Source: a virus
IMG/VR virus record: IMGVR_UViG_3300009370_000104
Location: 1 to 32,776 of that record
Length of the DNA: 32,776 nucleotides
Direction: 5' to 3' (one strand)
Positions 20,295 through 29,880 of this stretch are shown here, one piece after another. The first letter of the stretch is position 1. Each line of letters begins with the position of its first letter. The notes beneath the pieces are model-generated. The model was given only the letters and a program-made list of their open reading frames with translations. It was not told the DNA's origin and did not search any database. The translations under genes and the position numbers were made by a program.

Positions 20295-21163
20295 CTATTT
20301 GGCTCTAATGATTTCAAAGTCAATTCCATTGACATCTTCCCTACCATTCCAAAAGAATCTCATCCACCAAGCTCCCAAAGGCTTTGGGGATATTCCCTTT
20401 TCCCTATGCCAACCCTCTCCAGCAAGGAAATCCTCTTTGTATGTCGGCATCTGGATATGCCATTGTGGGGATAGGTAAGGCTTGTAGTTTATGTTTGAAA
20501 GCTTTTCCCTTGCCAGTTCCAGCATCCAAGATTCGTGTATATGCCCAGAAACCACAATATCGGCTTCTGGTAGGTATACAGCCTTTCTTGCTGTCTGTAT
20601 CGTTCCTTTGGTTACTGGAGCTGCTCCACCGTATCCGTGTGTGAATGACAAGGTCTTTTTCCTCATTCCGTTCTTGTTAGCCAAATCTGTGTAGAACCTC
20701 AATATGACATATCCAGCATATCCACCAGTCTGAACCTCTGCTCCGTGTTTCAGGTTCAATGTCGTTCCAAGCCTTTCTATCAAATCAACCTCTTGGTGCT
20801 TCAGTACGGATGTTTCGTGGTTTCCCTTTGTTATGAGCTTTATGTTGTCCTTGTAGGGTGCTAGAAAGTCTGCTGCTTGGTCTACAACGGCATCAAAGTA
20901 ATTGGCAACCTGAAGCTCTGGTCTTAGGTCTGCCTTGTTGCTTCTGGGGTCGTATTTCCCACCCATACAATCAAAGAAATCCCCAAACATCAAGACATCA
21001 GCATTTCTTTCCTTTGCCTTGTCAAGATGATTCTTTATGAGTTTCCTGTTGGATTTCTTGGAATCAAAGTGATGGTCTGATGAAATCAGAAACCATTTTT
21101 CAAAGTCTTTTCTCTTGTGGGATTGGTGGTCTGCTATGAAAACAGACTTATGCCTTTTCTCAT
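20295..21163 (-). CDS. Calcineurin-like metallophosphatase, start disrupted by a frameshift
   Basis: All motifs of a two-metal phosphoesterase are present in one frame: S-D-H-H-F-D, V-L-M-F-G-D-F-F-D, K-G-N-H-E-T, F-T-H-G-Y-G-G and V-S-G-H-I-H-E. The frame is open back to 21176 but holds no ATG, GTG or TTG before S-D-H-H. The natural ATG (21163) overlaps the preceding stop as ATGA but meets a stop after nine codons. A -1 shift at AGA-AAA-G, or one missing T in the TTTT run, restores continuity. This is either recoding, a non-standard start, or a sequence error. Substrate unknown; cytoplasmic phosphodiester hydrolysis is likely. Confidence 0.8.
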
Positions 21164-21468
21164 ATATAGATATAAGCTATACCCACCAGTTCAAATAGTA
21201 TTAGTGTTTTCATCACAAGTAACCCTATGTCTAATAGTTTAAGGGCAGTTTGTGGTTTTTGTTCACGAATCATATTCCAAATCATTATCAACGGCAGCAA
21301 TATCATCAGCTTTGTTTCAAAAACATTGAAACCATTTCTCAGCAATGTGTTATAGATGGGGTTCAATTCCCCACCACCCATTTTCAAGACAAAGCTTGTA
21401 ACCATAGCATCAATAAGATTCAGGATTAGATAAATGATACCTTTAAGATTTGTATTGTTTTTTATCAT
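21160..21468 (-). CDS. DUF5658-like membrane protein (102 aa)
   Basis: 102 residues with three or four membrane segments: I-I-Y-L-I-L-N-L-I-D-A-M-V-T-S-F-V-L (about 10-27), T-K-L-M-I-L-L-P-L-I-M-I-W (about 52-64) and L-L-V-M-K-T-L-I-L-F-E-L-V-G-I-A-Y (about 83-99). The L-N-L-I-D-A-M-V-T ... G-G-G-E-L-N-P-I-Y core is the hallmark of DUF5658, of unknown role. AGAGAGGTGA is a strong ribosome site. Location after tail genes would suit a holin, but this is a positional guess. Confidence 0.75.
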   Translation of the reverse strand: MIKNNTNLKGIIYLILNLIDAMVTSFVLKMGGGELNPIYNTLLRNGFNVFETKLMILLPLIMIWNMIREQKPQTALKLLDIGLLVMKTLILFELVGIAYIYI

Positions 21469-21484
21469 TTCTCACCTCTCTTTT

Positions 21485-21559
21485 TTAGTTTGGGAATGTC
21501 AAAGATATTGACATCACAAATAAGAGGATACATATAAATAGCAAAAGTTTGTCTTTCAT
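21485..21559 (-). CDS. 24-residue hydrophobic microprotein
   Basis: Starts by ATGA overlap with the preceding tail gene: M-K-D-K followed by about fourteen hydrophobic residues (L-L-L-F-I-C-I-L-L-F-V-M) and a short tail ending T-F-P-N. It would be a single membrane helix. The gap between neighbouring genes is otherwise empty, and overlap with the upstream stop supports translation. It could belong to a lysis set with the next gene; no direct evidence. Confidence 0.5.
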   Translation of the reverse strand: MKDKLLLFICILLFVMSISLTFPN

Positions 21560-22428
21560 ATAATCATTTGGAATCTTGATTTGCCCTGATTGATTGCCAG
21601 ATAGGGAGCATTGCCTGATGTTCCACCAGTAAAAGCAACTGATGTGGTTTCAGCTCCAGTTCCTATGCTTACTGGATTGGGGTCGCCACCAAGTGCCGTT
21701 GAGTAGTTGTTACAGATTGTAGAGCTTGATGTATCTGCTATGACATTGTGGGTAACAAGGATGTAAGTGTATCCAGTCTTGTTTATCCAATCATCATAAA
21801 CAGTTGAACTCCCATCTCCCAAATTTGTTCCATCAGTCAATGTTATTTCATTTCTTGCTCCAGTTGTTATTGAGCTTTGGGCATAAGTTCCAACATCAGT
21901 TGCTCCCTCATTCTTGGCACAAGTTCCTGATGTACAACCATTGGCTGATTCACAAAACCAAGAATTGTCATTGGATGAATTGATTGGAGATGAGAATGTG
22001 GGTCTGTCAGAGCCACCTGTAATACCAGCAAATATCCTCAAAGATGGGGAGCTTACACTATGACCATTGCTGACAACAGTAGGATATATTCCCAACTTGA
22101 CACCAGTTATCTCCAAGTCATCATCAAGGGATGATGTGTCAAACCTCAAATATGTCTGATTGGCTTCCCAACCGATAACCAGAACAGGGTCTGATGGTGG
22201 AGCTCCAGTATTGACAAGCTGGGTGGCAATCCCAGCTGTTAAAACACCACTATCCCCACCAGCATTTACCGTGTTGGTGGCAGTCGCATTGGCAAACTTG
22301 ACAGCTTGCCAAAAACTCCCTAAAACTGGTGTTGTCCAACCTGATGTCAATCCAGAGCCTGACCTTGTTGAATCTAAAACACAATTATCGTTGTTGCTGG
22401 GTGGATAAAACTCCCCATAGGTACTCAT
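21556..22428 (-). CDS. Tail fibre or receptor-binding-like protein (290 aa)
   Basis: 290 residues, very rich in Ser, Thr, Gly, Asn and Asp, beta-like throughout: Y-L-R-F-D-T-S-S-L-D-D-D-L-E-I-T-G-V-K-L-G-I near residue 95 recalls the jelly-roll domain of carbohydrate-binding or fibre proteins. Two cysteine pairs are spaced in C-E-S-A-N-G-C and C-A-K-N. No enzymatic motif. Position at the end of the tail cluster and composition suggest host-surface contact. Its stop overlaps the 24-residue microprotein start. Confidence 0.6.
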   Translation of the reverse strand: MSTYGEFYPPSNNDNCVLDSTRSGSGLTSGWTTPVLGSFWQAVKFANATATNTVNAGGDSGVLTAGIATQLVNTGAPPSDPVLVIGWEANQTYLRFDTSSLDDDLEITGVKLGIYPTVVSNGHSVSSPSLRIFAGITGGSDRPTFSSPINSSNDNSWFCESANGCTSGTCAKNEGATDVGTYAQSSITTGARNEITLTDGTNLGDGSSTVYDDWINKTGYTYILVTHNVIADTSSSTICNNYSTALGGDPNPVSIGTGAETTSVAFTGGTSGNAPYLAINQGKSRFQMII

Positions 22429-23426
22429 CAGGCTGCCGTAATCTCCAAGAATACCGTGATAGACATATTTCTCGGAGTTCCTGATATTGCCACCACTACA
22501 GGTGCTAACTCATCCTTGTCAGCAAGTGTTTGTGTGCTTTCTGTCGTTGCTGGTGTGGCTGTTGCTGTCAATGGAGAACCTGATGTTCCATAACCACTCA
22601 AGTCAGAACCATTCTTCTGTAATTTCCAAGTTACATTTGTTCCTGAATTGATTGAATATATTACAGACACAACCTTGACTGTCGTGTTGTATCCAGAGCT
22701 TGTGTACCTATCCCTGACTGTCATTGGGATAATGAAATCCGTATCTCCACTAGCAACCTGAACCTGACCACCCAAAGCCCAAGTGTGTGAAACTATGACC
22801 CTTTGCTGTGCTGCTGCTACTGTGATTGTTGAGTTAGCTCCACCATCAGTCAATGTAACCCTATCTCCAGCTGTCAATACCCTTTCTGCTGACAAGTCGC
22901 CATCAGTAGCCAAAGTCACATACTGGGCATCTGTCGGAGCTCCACCCCCACCACCACCAGATGTCAAATCTGTTTCTGTTCCAGCATCATTCTTGAAATA
23001 GAGCTTTCCATCATTCTTCTCATAAATGACACCCTCTCCAGATGCTGGTGTGCTTGGTGCTGTCGTGCCAGAACCCTCTTTGAGGTACAAAGCTCCACCA
23101 TTCGTGTCATTCGCTTCCATACGGAATCTTTCAGAGCCACCAGTATCAAACCTTATCTTGTCCTCATCTGCTGATTCTTCTGTATTGACTATCGTGTCGC
23201 CATCCTCATCTGAAATTGATGAATTGTACAGGTTTTCTGTGCCGTGCCTGTAATCCCCACCAGCCCATCCACCCAAGCTGTCGCCAGTTGAATCATTCGT
23301 TACCCTTATGCTAGAGGTTCTGGTGGTGTCAATGTAGTCAAGCCTATCCCCCTCTTTTTTTAAAAAGAATTTCTGTAAATACCTTTTTATTGTCTTTAGT
23401 GGTTTCTTTCTGTCAAATATGCTCAT
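22428..23426 (-). CDS. Tail fibre protein with glycine hinge (332 aa)
   Basis: 332 residues. The N-terminal basic helix (K-T-I-K-R-Y-L-Q-K-F-F-L-K-K) is followed by a beta-repeat region with K-L-Y-F-K-N-D-A-G-T-E-T-D-L-T, a hinge of six glycines (about 156-161), and A-Q-Y-V-T-L-A-T-D-G-D-L-S-A-E-R-V-L-T-A-G-D, a motif common in phage fibre proteins. The C-terminal domain (about 215-332) is probably a head domain that binds the host. The start overlaps the fibre-tip gene stop region. Identification is by repeats and place. Confidence 0.7.
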   Translation of the reverse strand: MSIFDRKKPLKTIKRYLQKFFLKKEGDRLDYIDTTRTSSIRVTNDSTGDSLGGWAGGDYRHGTENLYNSSISDEDGDTIVNTEESADEDKIRFDTGGSERFRMEANDTNGGALYLKEGSGTTAPSTPASGEGVIYEKNDGKLYFKNDAGTETDLTSGGGGGGAPTDAQYVTLATDGDLSAERVLTAGDRVTLTDGGANSTITVAAAQQRVIVSHTWALGGQVQVASGDTDFIIPMTVRDRYTSSGYNTTVKVVSVIYSINSGTNVTWKLQKNGSDLSGYGTSGSPLTATATPATTESTQTLADKDELAPVVVAISGTPRNMSITVFLEITAA

Positions 23427-23427
23427 A

Positions 23428-26400
23428 TCAACTCGCTTGGATATATGTTGCTGTGTTCAGCTGGTCATAATCCTCTAATCTAAAATCAAATCTTGTTCCG
23501 TTGGCATCCATTGTGAACTCGTATTGTGTCATTATCCCTGAATAGGAAACAGCACCTGTTGTGCCTTGTGTGTCATCAGCTATGGCAATGGTCTGTCCAA
23601 GAACTGGCAGATTGTTTGAGTTCACAAACGGAGATAATCCATCCAATGAATAATCCCTTGCTTGGTATCTTCTCAACTTGTCATCAATGTATTGCTGACC
23701 CAATCCCTGTGCTTCAGATATTGAGAAATCTTCCAACGGAATTGGGCTTGTCTTGTATCCCATAGAAGCAACTTTCTTGTAGCTTGGGGAATATGCCTTT
23801 CTCTGTGTATCCCTTTCTGTTGTCTGGTCTTTTGTAACCCTTACGAAAAGGGCTTTCTTTCCAACACCAGTTACCTCAAAGTTGCCTATCATATTACAGA
23901 GCTGTGTGTATCCAGCCCTCGCTGTATCTTGTGAATTTGTCGGTGTTGTCGTTCCACTATGTGAATAGACTGTGTTCTCAATGGCATTGACAAAAGCCGT
24001 TGTCGGATAGTCATTTCCATCTCCACCCTCAGCATAGGTTATGGCTGATGGGTCTTTGCTGTATCCAGCAGCATCCTGACCATTGCCATTCCAGACTGGT
24101 ACACCACCCCTATTTCCTTTTCCTATTGCTTCTTGTGGTCTTGTCCATACTTCTGATGTCGTTCCATAGCCAGTAGTTGTTGAGCCATCTGATTCAACAT
24201 TCCAACCAAAAGTCTGAGCTCCATTCGCTGTATCTTCTTTTCTTACCTGACATCTTCCCTCTCCCCACCAGCCTTGCTGTGCTACTGGAGAAGCCAAAGC
24301 CAATATCCTGATTCCCTTTACACCTTTCACTTGGCAATTTCCCAATTCTATTTGTCCTGATTCTTGGATAACCTCTCTCCTAGCTGCCTGTTCTTTTGCT
24401 GATGTTGAACCTCTTGGGTCTGTATGAAACCTAGCTCCAGTTCCATATCGTATCAACCTTGTATTCCCACAAGCTATCTGAAGCGAATTGGCATTGAAAT
24501 TCTGCCAAATTGTTCCAGATTTGAAAGGGTCTGTCACATCTAAATTGGTTGAAACCTCAACCCTGTATGTAGCTCCATTTATTATCTCTCCAGCAAAGGC
24601 TGTCGTGAACTTGAACTTGTCTATGTCCAAAGAAATCCCATCCCTGAACCACATTGTCGCCAAATGTAGGGGTGTTTCTCCATCACTTCCTATTGTAGGA
24701 ACTCCAGCCACTCCATTATTGTTGAGCATAACTGCTGTGTTGCCATATCTTCCATCTCCAAACCAAATTCCCTTTTGCCAGATTGATGTGGCAATAACAT
24801 TTGTGAAACCACCGTGTTCTATTCCCCCAAAAGGGTCATCTGCCGAACCAAAGTATGAAACATCCTTTCCAAGACCCCTCAAGTGAACACAATCCCAAAA
24901 GTATTGTGGTATTGAAGCTCCACTTGAATAGCTGTCTGAATCAAATTCAGGTTGTGCTATTGTTGATTTCTGATTAGCTCCAACTCCAGAATCTTGGAAA
25001 TTACAGGCATATTGGAGTATGTTTTCATTAGCAAAATAATTGTTGTCTGGAACTTGAACTTGTAAGAGCATAGCCGAATAGACATCTGAAACATCCCTTT
25101 CCCTTGTAAGAGATGTCACAGAACCAGCTGCCAATGTCACATCTGCTGAAGCAAGTGCCTTTTGGCTCAAGGGCTTGAATATGACCTTGTTTGTGTTGTC
25201 ATCATATCTCAAGTCATAAATCAATCCAGAATCAACACAAAGCTTGTCTATGAGCTGCTTGGGTTGGATTGGGGTTGAACCACTTCCATAAGCCGTATAG
25301 GAAAAGTCATTTATCTTGATTCCTGTGTTCTTGCTGTTTGTGGTGTCAAAGTCCAGTCCAGCTCCACCAGTCATCTTTGACTTGGATATGATGTCCTCTG
25401 GAGATGCTGCTGTGTCTGTAAGCCCTGTAACAGCTGTCCTGACAACATCAGAGATGTCCAATGAATCATCTGTTGTTCCCTTGTCTGGGTCTGAACTCGC
25501 ATCCCCATCATAGGAATACTGATGGCAATATAGTGATGTGTGTCCATCCCATTTCGCATCTCCCTGTGGCATCTGTATTATTCCCTCTGAAGCAACAACA
25601 CCTATCTCAGCAACTGGCTTGTATTCCTTGTGGTAGACATTTGGTGGGTTGACACCAAGCCTGTTTGGGAAAACCTCAATGAGATATGCTCCACTTGTCC
25701 AAGCTCTGCCTTTGTAGGATGTTGATGTAACTTCCCAAGCATTTGTCAAATCCCCTCTTGTGTTTCTTGGTGTCTGTGCTGTATTATTCAGGGCATAAAG
25801 ATAGTATTTCCCATCCTGTTCCTGATACCCTGAATAGTGGAAAAGCTCAACATAATCCGTATGTACCAACATTCCCCAAGCCCTACCAGCAAAAGGAATC
25901 GGAACATCCTGTGTTCCAGAGCTTCTTCCAACATAGACCTGTGTCGTTCCAGCTGATGTGTCATCTGCTGCTGTTGAACCTGATGGAGCATCAAGGTTTT
26001 CCCTTGTTACCGTGTTCATTGACCATCCAGAATTTGTCGTATAGTCGGCATCAGACTGTATTCCCTCTCCAACTTGCCAATTCTTTGAAAGTATCAAATA
26101 CTTATCTCCAGATGTCCATATGGCATCTGTACAGACTATTGTGTTGCTGTCTGTAACTGATTTTATATGGGTTACTTTCTTGTCTGTCGTGTTGATGACA
26201 ACAGCTCCAGCCTTTATTAAGTCTGTATCAAAAGGTGTTCCAGAATCAGGCTCTAATGTTGCTCCAGATGTTGAACCACCTGATGTTCTTGTCGCATAAG
26301 TTCCATCAGAGCTTACAGCTCCAGCATATCCAAAGGGTTGTGAAACATAAGTGTAATCATCAAAGGCTTTTGTCTGGTAGACCTTGTTGTCGCCACCAAA

Positions 26401-27324
26401 TCCCTTGATGTCTGATTCAATCAATGGTGTTGAATCTGAAAATCCATAAGTCGGCAAAGTTCCAGAATCTGTTATTGCTGTCGCTGGGATGACTGTGTAG
26501 TCCAATATAGACAATCTGTCGTATGCCGTGAATTGAACTGCCCTTGTTTCACTATTGATTGATGTTGGTGCTGTCTGGATATGACCCTCAAAGAGAATCT
26601 TGTTTCCAGTTGATTCTGTAACCCTTGCCAAAGAACCAAGCATCAAGGGGTTGTCAATGTCTGTTTCCTGTTCAAACTTGTCTGTTCCAACAACATCATA
26701 GATGACTGAAGCTTCAAGCTGTTTTGGCTCATTAATCTCTGCTGATATGTTTATGGCTTCAGGATAGACACTCGCAGATGCTCCCCTACCTATCTCAAAG
26801 CTCGTAGATGAAACGGTAACGGCTGTTCCTATGGTAACAGTCATACTTCCAGTAGTCACGGCTGAATTGTCTGTTATCGTGTATCCAGTTCCATCCAATC
26901 TGTCTGGAACGATTGTCATTCCTATAAGCTCATCTGCCTTTGGAGCTACTGTCGTTCCCCATTCGTTTGTGATTGATGTCAATGTTATTGTTGTGCTGTC
27001 ACTCGCACTTGCCGTTCCTTTAAGTCCAGCACCAATCCTGTAAGTGTCAGTTCCAGCTGTCAATCCAGAAAGGTCGCTATTGACTGTTATCGTGTTTTCA
27101 GTATTGTCAACCACTTCAGCAATCGTGTTCGCATCATTGACATCAGCCCTTATCCTGTATCCAATCCATTCATCAGCAACCCAGTTGGCATTTGTGTCTG
27201 TCAATATGGTGTTTCCACCAGAGAATGAACCTACGGCACTCCAAGTTCCCCTGTCGCCAAAGTTCATCAATGATTCCCTGAAATGTCCGTTGGAAATCGC
27301 AACCTTTACTGTTGGTAGTGCCAT
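23428..27324 (-). CDS. Large tail-tip / host-attachment protein (1298 aa)
   Basis: 1298 residues, the longest gene, following the tape-measure and distal-tail genes as expected for a tail-tip or baseplate hub protein. The first 200 residues are Thr/Asp/Asn-rich beta repeats (N-T-I-A-E-V-V-D-N-T-E-N-T-I-T-V), and a hub-like region holds P-K-Q-L-I-D-K-L-C-V-D-S-G-L-I-Y-D-L. The C-terminus (A-R-D-Y-S-L-D-G-L ... L-P-V-L-G-Q-T-I-A-I-A-D) is like tail proteins that contact DNA or host. No lysozyme motif is seen. The exact family is uncertain. Confidence 0.72.
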   Translation of the reverse strand: MALPTVKVAISNGHFRESLMNFGDRGTWSAVGSFSGGNTILTDTNANWVADEWIGYRIRADVNDANTIAEVVDNTENTITVNSDLSGLTAGTDTYRIGAGLKGTASASDSTTITLTSITNEWGTTVAPKADELIGMTIVPDRLDGTGYTITDNSAVTTGSMTVTIGTAVTVSSTSFEIGRGASASVYPEAINISAEINEPKQLEASVIYDVVGTDKFEQETDIDNPLMLGSLARVTESTGNKILFEGHIQTAPTSINSETRAVQFTAYDRLSILDYTVIPATAITDSGTLPTYGFSDSTPLIESDIKGFGGDNKVYQTKAFDDYTYVSQPFGYAGAVSSDGTYATRTSGGSTSGATLEPDSGTPFDTDLIKAGAVVINTTDKKVTHIKSVTDSNTIVCTDAIWTSGDKYLILSKNWQVGEGIQSDADYTTNSGWSMNTVTRENLDAPSGSTAADDTSAGTTQVYVGRSSGTQDVPIPFAGRAWGMLVHTDYVELFHYSGYQEQDGKYYLYALNNTAQTPRNTRGDLTNAWEVTSTSYKGRAWTSGAYLIEVFPNRLGVNPPNVYHKEYKPVAEIGVVASEGIIQMPQGDAKWDGHTSLYCHQYSYDGDASSDPDKGTTDDSLDISDVVRTAVTGLTDTAASPEDIISKSKMTGGAGLDFDTTNSKNTGIKINDFSYTAYGSGSTPIQPKQLIDKLCVDSGLIYDLRYDDNTNKVIFKPLSQKALASADVTLAAGSVTSLTRERDVSDVYSAMLLQVQVPDNNYFANENILQYACNFQDSGVGANQKSTIAQPEFDSDSYSSGASIPQYFWDCVHLRGLGKDVSYFGSADDPFGGIEHGGFTNVIATSIWQKGIWFGDGRYGNTAVMLNNNGVAGVPTIGSDGETPLHLATMWFRDGISLDIDKFKFTTAFAGEIINGATYRVEVSTNLDVTDPFKSGTIWQNFNANSLQIACGNTRLIRYGTGARFHTDPRGSTSAKEQAARREVIQESGQIELGNCQVKGVKGIRILALASPVAQQGWWGEGRCQVRKEDTANGAQTFGWNVESDGSTTTGYGTTSEVWTRPQEAIGKGNRGGVPVWNGNGQDAAGYSKDPSAITYAEGGDGNDYPTTAFVNAIENTVYSHSGTTTPTNSQDTARAGYTQLCNMIGNFEVTGVGKKALFVRVTKDQTTERDTQRKAYSPSYKKVASMGYKTSPIPLEDFSISEAQGLGQQYIDDKLRRYQARDYSLDGLSPFVNSNNLPVLGQTIAIADDTQGTTGAVSYSGIMTQYEFTMDANGTRFDFRLEDYDQLNTATYIQAS

Positions 27325-27731
27325 CAGCTTGTCGCAAATCTGTCCACATCAATAACAACAGAATATGGTGGCTCTGTCATCTTGGCTTCAGAATAAGCTC
27401 CAGCATCCAAAGTCGTTATTCTTCCCCAGAAATAGGTGCTTGAATCATAGGCATAGGTTGAGCCTGTCGCATAATCCTGTACCTTGACCTGTGTTCCACC
27501 AGTCATCCAAGTGTTGAGCTGTGTCCATTGTGTCCTTGTTATTCCACCAATGGGAATCTCCAGATTCAATGTCCTTATCTTCCCATTTGTGGATACATCC
27601 CTTGCCCTGACATTCCCATTCAAATCCCTATAAGAGAAATCTTCCCTATGCTCAACCTCAAATAGTGTTACTGGCTCTAAATCAACATTTGTTGAGCCAT
27701 CTGTTATCCTTACCTTTCCCTCGTTTGCCAT
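27324..27731 (-). CDS. Distal tail-type protein (135 aa)
   Basis: 135 residues: V-R-I-T-D-G-S-T-N-V-D-L-E, then V-E-H-R-E-D-F-S-Y-R-D-L and L-N-L-E-I-P-I-G-G-I-T-R-T-Q-W-T-Q-L-N-T-W, a beta-rich layout like small distal-tail or tail-completion proteins. It lies between the tape-measure and tip genes, where siphovirus distal tail proteins are encoded; canonical ones are longer, so this may be a minor form. Both ends touch the neighbouring genes. Confidence 0.6.
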   Translation of the reverse strand: MANEGKVRITDGSTNVDLEPVTLFEVEHREDFSYRDLNGNVRARDVSTNGKIRTLNLEIPIGGITRTQWTQLNTWMTGGTQVKVQDYATGSTYAYDSSTYFWGRITTLDAGAYSEAKMTEPPYSVVIDVDRFATS

Positions 27732-29497
27732 TAGATTCTCGCTTCCCTACCAAAGTTTGAACTCATCATAATATTACCACCTGTTGTTATCATTGGAGAT
27801 ACATTTCTTCTTGCTCCAGCTTTCAGAAGCTGTCCTGTCATATCTCCCCAATTCACTACCTTTACTGGAATCGGCTTGTCAATCTTTGCTGGTTTTTTCT
27901 TCCTGAATATTCTTCCAATAAGACCACTTACCAATCCACCCATAATCCCAGCTCCGATTCCACCTATTGAATCTTTCAGCTGGTCTGTAACCTCTGCTCC
28001 AAGTATGTTTCCTATACCAGCACCAATCACTTCCATTGTTGAAGCTCCATCCCCATCAAGCATAAGCTGTGCCAAAGAATCTCCAAAGGATTGTGAAAAC
28101 ATCAAGGCTGCCTGTTGTCCAGCTGATTCTGTTGATTCAGATAATGTTTGAACAAAACCACTTGTCTTTGCTGATGTTCCGTATGTTCCCTCTCCATAAA
28201 ATTCTTCCATCTTCTGTTTCCAAGTTTTTCCATCCCCCCCAGCACCAACAAAAGGAACTGTTGGAACAGTTCTTGGTAGTGTAGGTGTTTCAACATCTGT
28301 TGTTAACCTTTCACCTGATTCTCTTATGAGTTTAGCCAAGTCTGGGTACATCTTTTCCCAATCTCCACCCAGAACCTCATCAAGCTTCGTTTTTAAAGCA
28401 TTCAATGGAATTAAAGCCTTATGAGCTCCAATGGAAAGGTTGCCAAAAAACACCCTGACATCATCTCCACCATCCCTTAACGATTCAGCTGTATCCTCAA
28501 ACCATTTTTTCAATTCTGGATTAAAATGGGTACCCCTAGCCAAAGCATCAAAAAGCCTTGCCAATGAATCAAGAATTTTTTCCAATCCAATACCAATGTC
28601 ATTGATAAATCCAGCAAAAGCAATACCCCATTCAAACAATTTTCCAAGAGCATTGCTTATGCTTTGTGCTGTTCGTTCAAACCAATCTTCAACATCCTCT
28701 TGATTCAGCTCGTTGGCACTTTCTGTGAAAGACACTACAAGGGATGTCATTCCCTCTAACATCCTTATCAGGAATGGAGATTCGGCAATCATATCCCCAA
28801 AAGCCCTTTTCAAATCAGAAATGGCTGATTTGAGCTTGTTTACATTTCCTGTGAATGTCGTACCAAGAGCATCTGACAATCCACCAACCTGTTCTTCAAT
28901 CTCTGAAAGTATCAGCTCAAAGTCTTTTGTTTCCTTTGCTGTATCAGAAAGGGTAATACCCATCCTTGACAATTCTCCAGTAAGACCCATAGAAGCCTTA
29001 CCCATAGCATTGGCAGCTGGAACAACACCTTGACCAGTCTTGGCTGCGAAATCAACCATAACCTTTGTAACTCTTGGCATCAAGTGGTCGCCTATGTCTT
29101 TGTATGTTGCCAAGAAACCTTGACCCTCAATGATTGCTGTATTGGAAACACCTGTAACCTCTTGGATTGAATCAGCCAAGTCCGTAAGCTCTTTTGAAAG
29201 GTTTGGGGTTACCCTACCCATACTCTTGATTGAAGCATTTAGGGCTACTGTGGCATCCTGAAATTCAGTTGATGATTGAACAAGGCTGTCAAGACCTCTC
29301 TTTAAAGCTCCACCAACAAGGATAAGACCTACTCCAACCAAAGCTCCCTTTAGTCCGAATACGGCACTTTTGACTGTTCCAAAGACTGACCCAACCTTTG
29401 TTCCAAAAGTCTTTACTTTGGTTGAAACCTTTGTAAGTGTTGGGGATATTGAATCTCGTAGCTTTGCTACTACTTCTATTGCTCTGCCTATTGCCAT
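27731..29497 (-). CDS. Tail tape-measure protein (588 aa)
   Basis: 588 residues. The N-terminus is helical (A-K-L-R-D-S-I-S-P-T-L-T-K-V), followed by a hydrophobic stretch V-G-V-G-L-I-L-V-G-G-A-L (about 54-65). A region G-M-G-K/M-G-L-T-G-E-L-S-R-M-G-I near residue 165 is typical of tape-measure proteins. The C-terminus has a glycine-rich hydrophobic segment (I-G-A-G-I-M-G-G-L-V-S-G-L-I-G) suited to membrane insertion. It sets tail length and helps DNA entry; at the usual rule of about 1.5 angstrom per residue the tail would be near 90 nm. Confidence 0.88.
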   Translation of the reverse strand: MAIGRAIEVVAKLRDSISPTLTKVSTKVKTFGTKVGSVFGTVKSAVFGLKGALVGVGLILVGGALKRGLDSLVQSSTEFQDATVALNASIKSMGRVTPNLSKELTDLADSIQEVTGVSNTAIIEGQGFLATYKDIGDHLMPRVTKVMVDFAAKTGQGVVPAANAMGKASMGLTGELSRMGITLSDTAKETKDFELILSEIEEQVGGLSDALGTTFTGNVNKLKSAISDLKRAFGDMIAESPFLIRMLEGMTSLVVSFTESANELNQEDVEDWFERTAQSISNALGKLFEWGIAFAGFINDIGIGLEKILDSLARLFDALARGTHFNPELKKWFEDTAESLRDGGDDVRVFFGNLSIGAHKALIPLNALKTKLDEVLGGDWEKMYPDLAKLIRESGERLTTDVETPTLPRTVPTVPFVGAGGDGKTWKQKMEEFYGEGTYGTSAKTSGFVQTLSESTESAGQQAALMFSQSFGDSLAQLMLDGDGASTMEVIGAGIGNILGAEVTDQLKDSIGGIGAGIMGGLVSGLIGRIFRKKKPAKIDKPIPVKVVNWGDMTGQLLKAGARRNVSPMITTGGNIMMSSNFGREARI

Positions 29498-29880
29498 TAT
29501 TTGTTTTTCCTTTTCATCTGCTCAAGTTTGTCGTTCTCTTTTTCCCTTTGAACCGAACCAATAAATTCCATATACTCTATGAATCTTGAGGATTGGTCTA
29601 AAAAAGAGCCTGTGTCTGGCAAGAACCCCTTTTGGTAAGCTCCGTAAAGAGCAAAAGCTTGTCCTATTTCTTCATTGTAGAAAGTAAGAGGGCATTCCCA
29701 TACCCTCTCTCTCCCATACAAATATGGAGCTGATGCTCTCTTGCCTTTGATACAACCTCTGCCCTCGCAAAGGTTGAGTTCTCTACAAGATTCGCAATCA
29801 AACCCCAGTTCTTGCCCATACAGAACAAGCTCTAGGCTTTTTTTTGGTCTTTGCCCACCTTTGACATACTGGTAACCCAT
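29497..29880 (-). CDS. Tail assembly chaperone, frameshifted T-like part
   Basis: This frame lies -1 to the upstream chaperone gene and overlaps its end. The true product is the fusion made at A-AAA-AAA (29844-29838), giving about 239 residues; the ATG at 29880 in this frame is unlikely to be used. After the slip it reads S-L-E-L-V-L-Y-G-Q-E-L-G-F and carries four cysteines in C-E-S-C ... C-E-G-R-G-C, unusual for this protein and possibly metal-binding. In lambda the equivalent GT protein links tape measure and tail tube during assembly. Confidence 0.85.
   Translation of the reverse strand: MGYQYVKGGQRPKKSLELVLYGQELGFDCESCRELNLCEGRGCIKGKRASAPYLYGRERVWECPLTFYNEEIGQAFALYGAYQKGFLPDTGSFLDQSSRFIEYMEFIGSVQREKENDKLEQMKRKNK

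Noticed and set aside
24488-24886. Plus-strand frames opposite the large tail genes (here 132 codons, and several others)
   Set aside because: They are mirror frames of strong minus-strand genes, without ribosome sites or protein-like composition.
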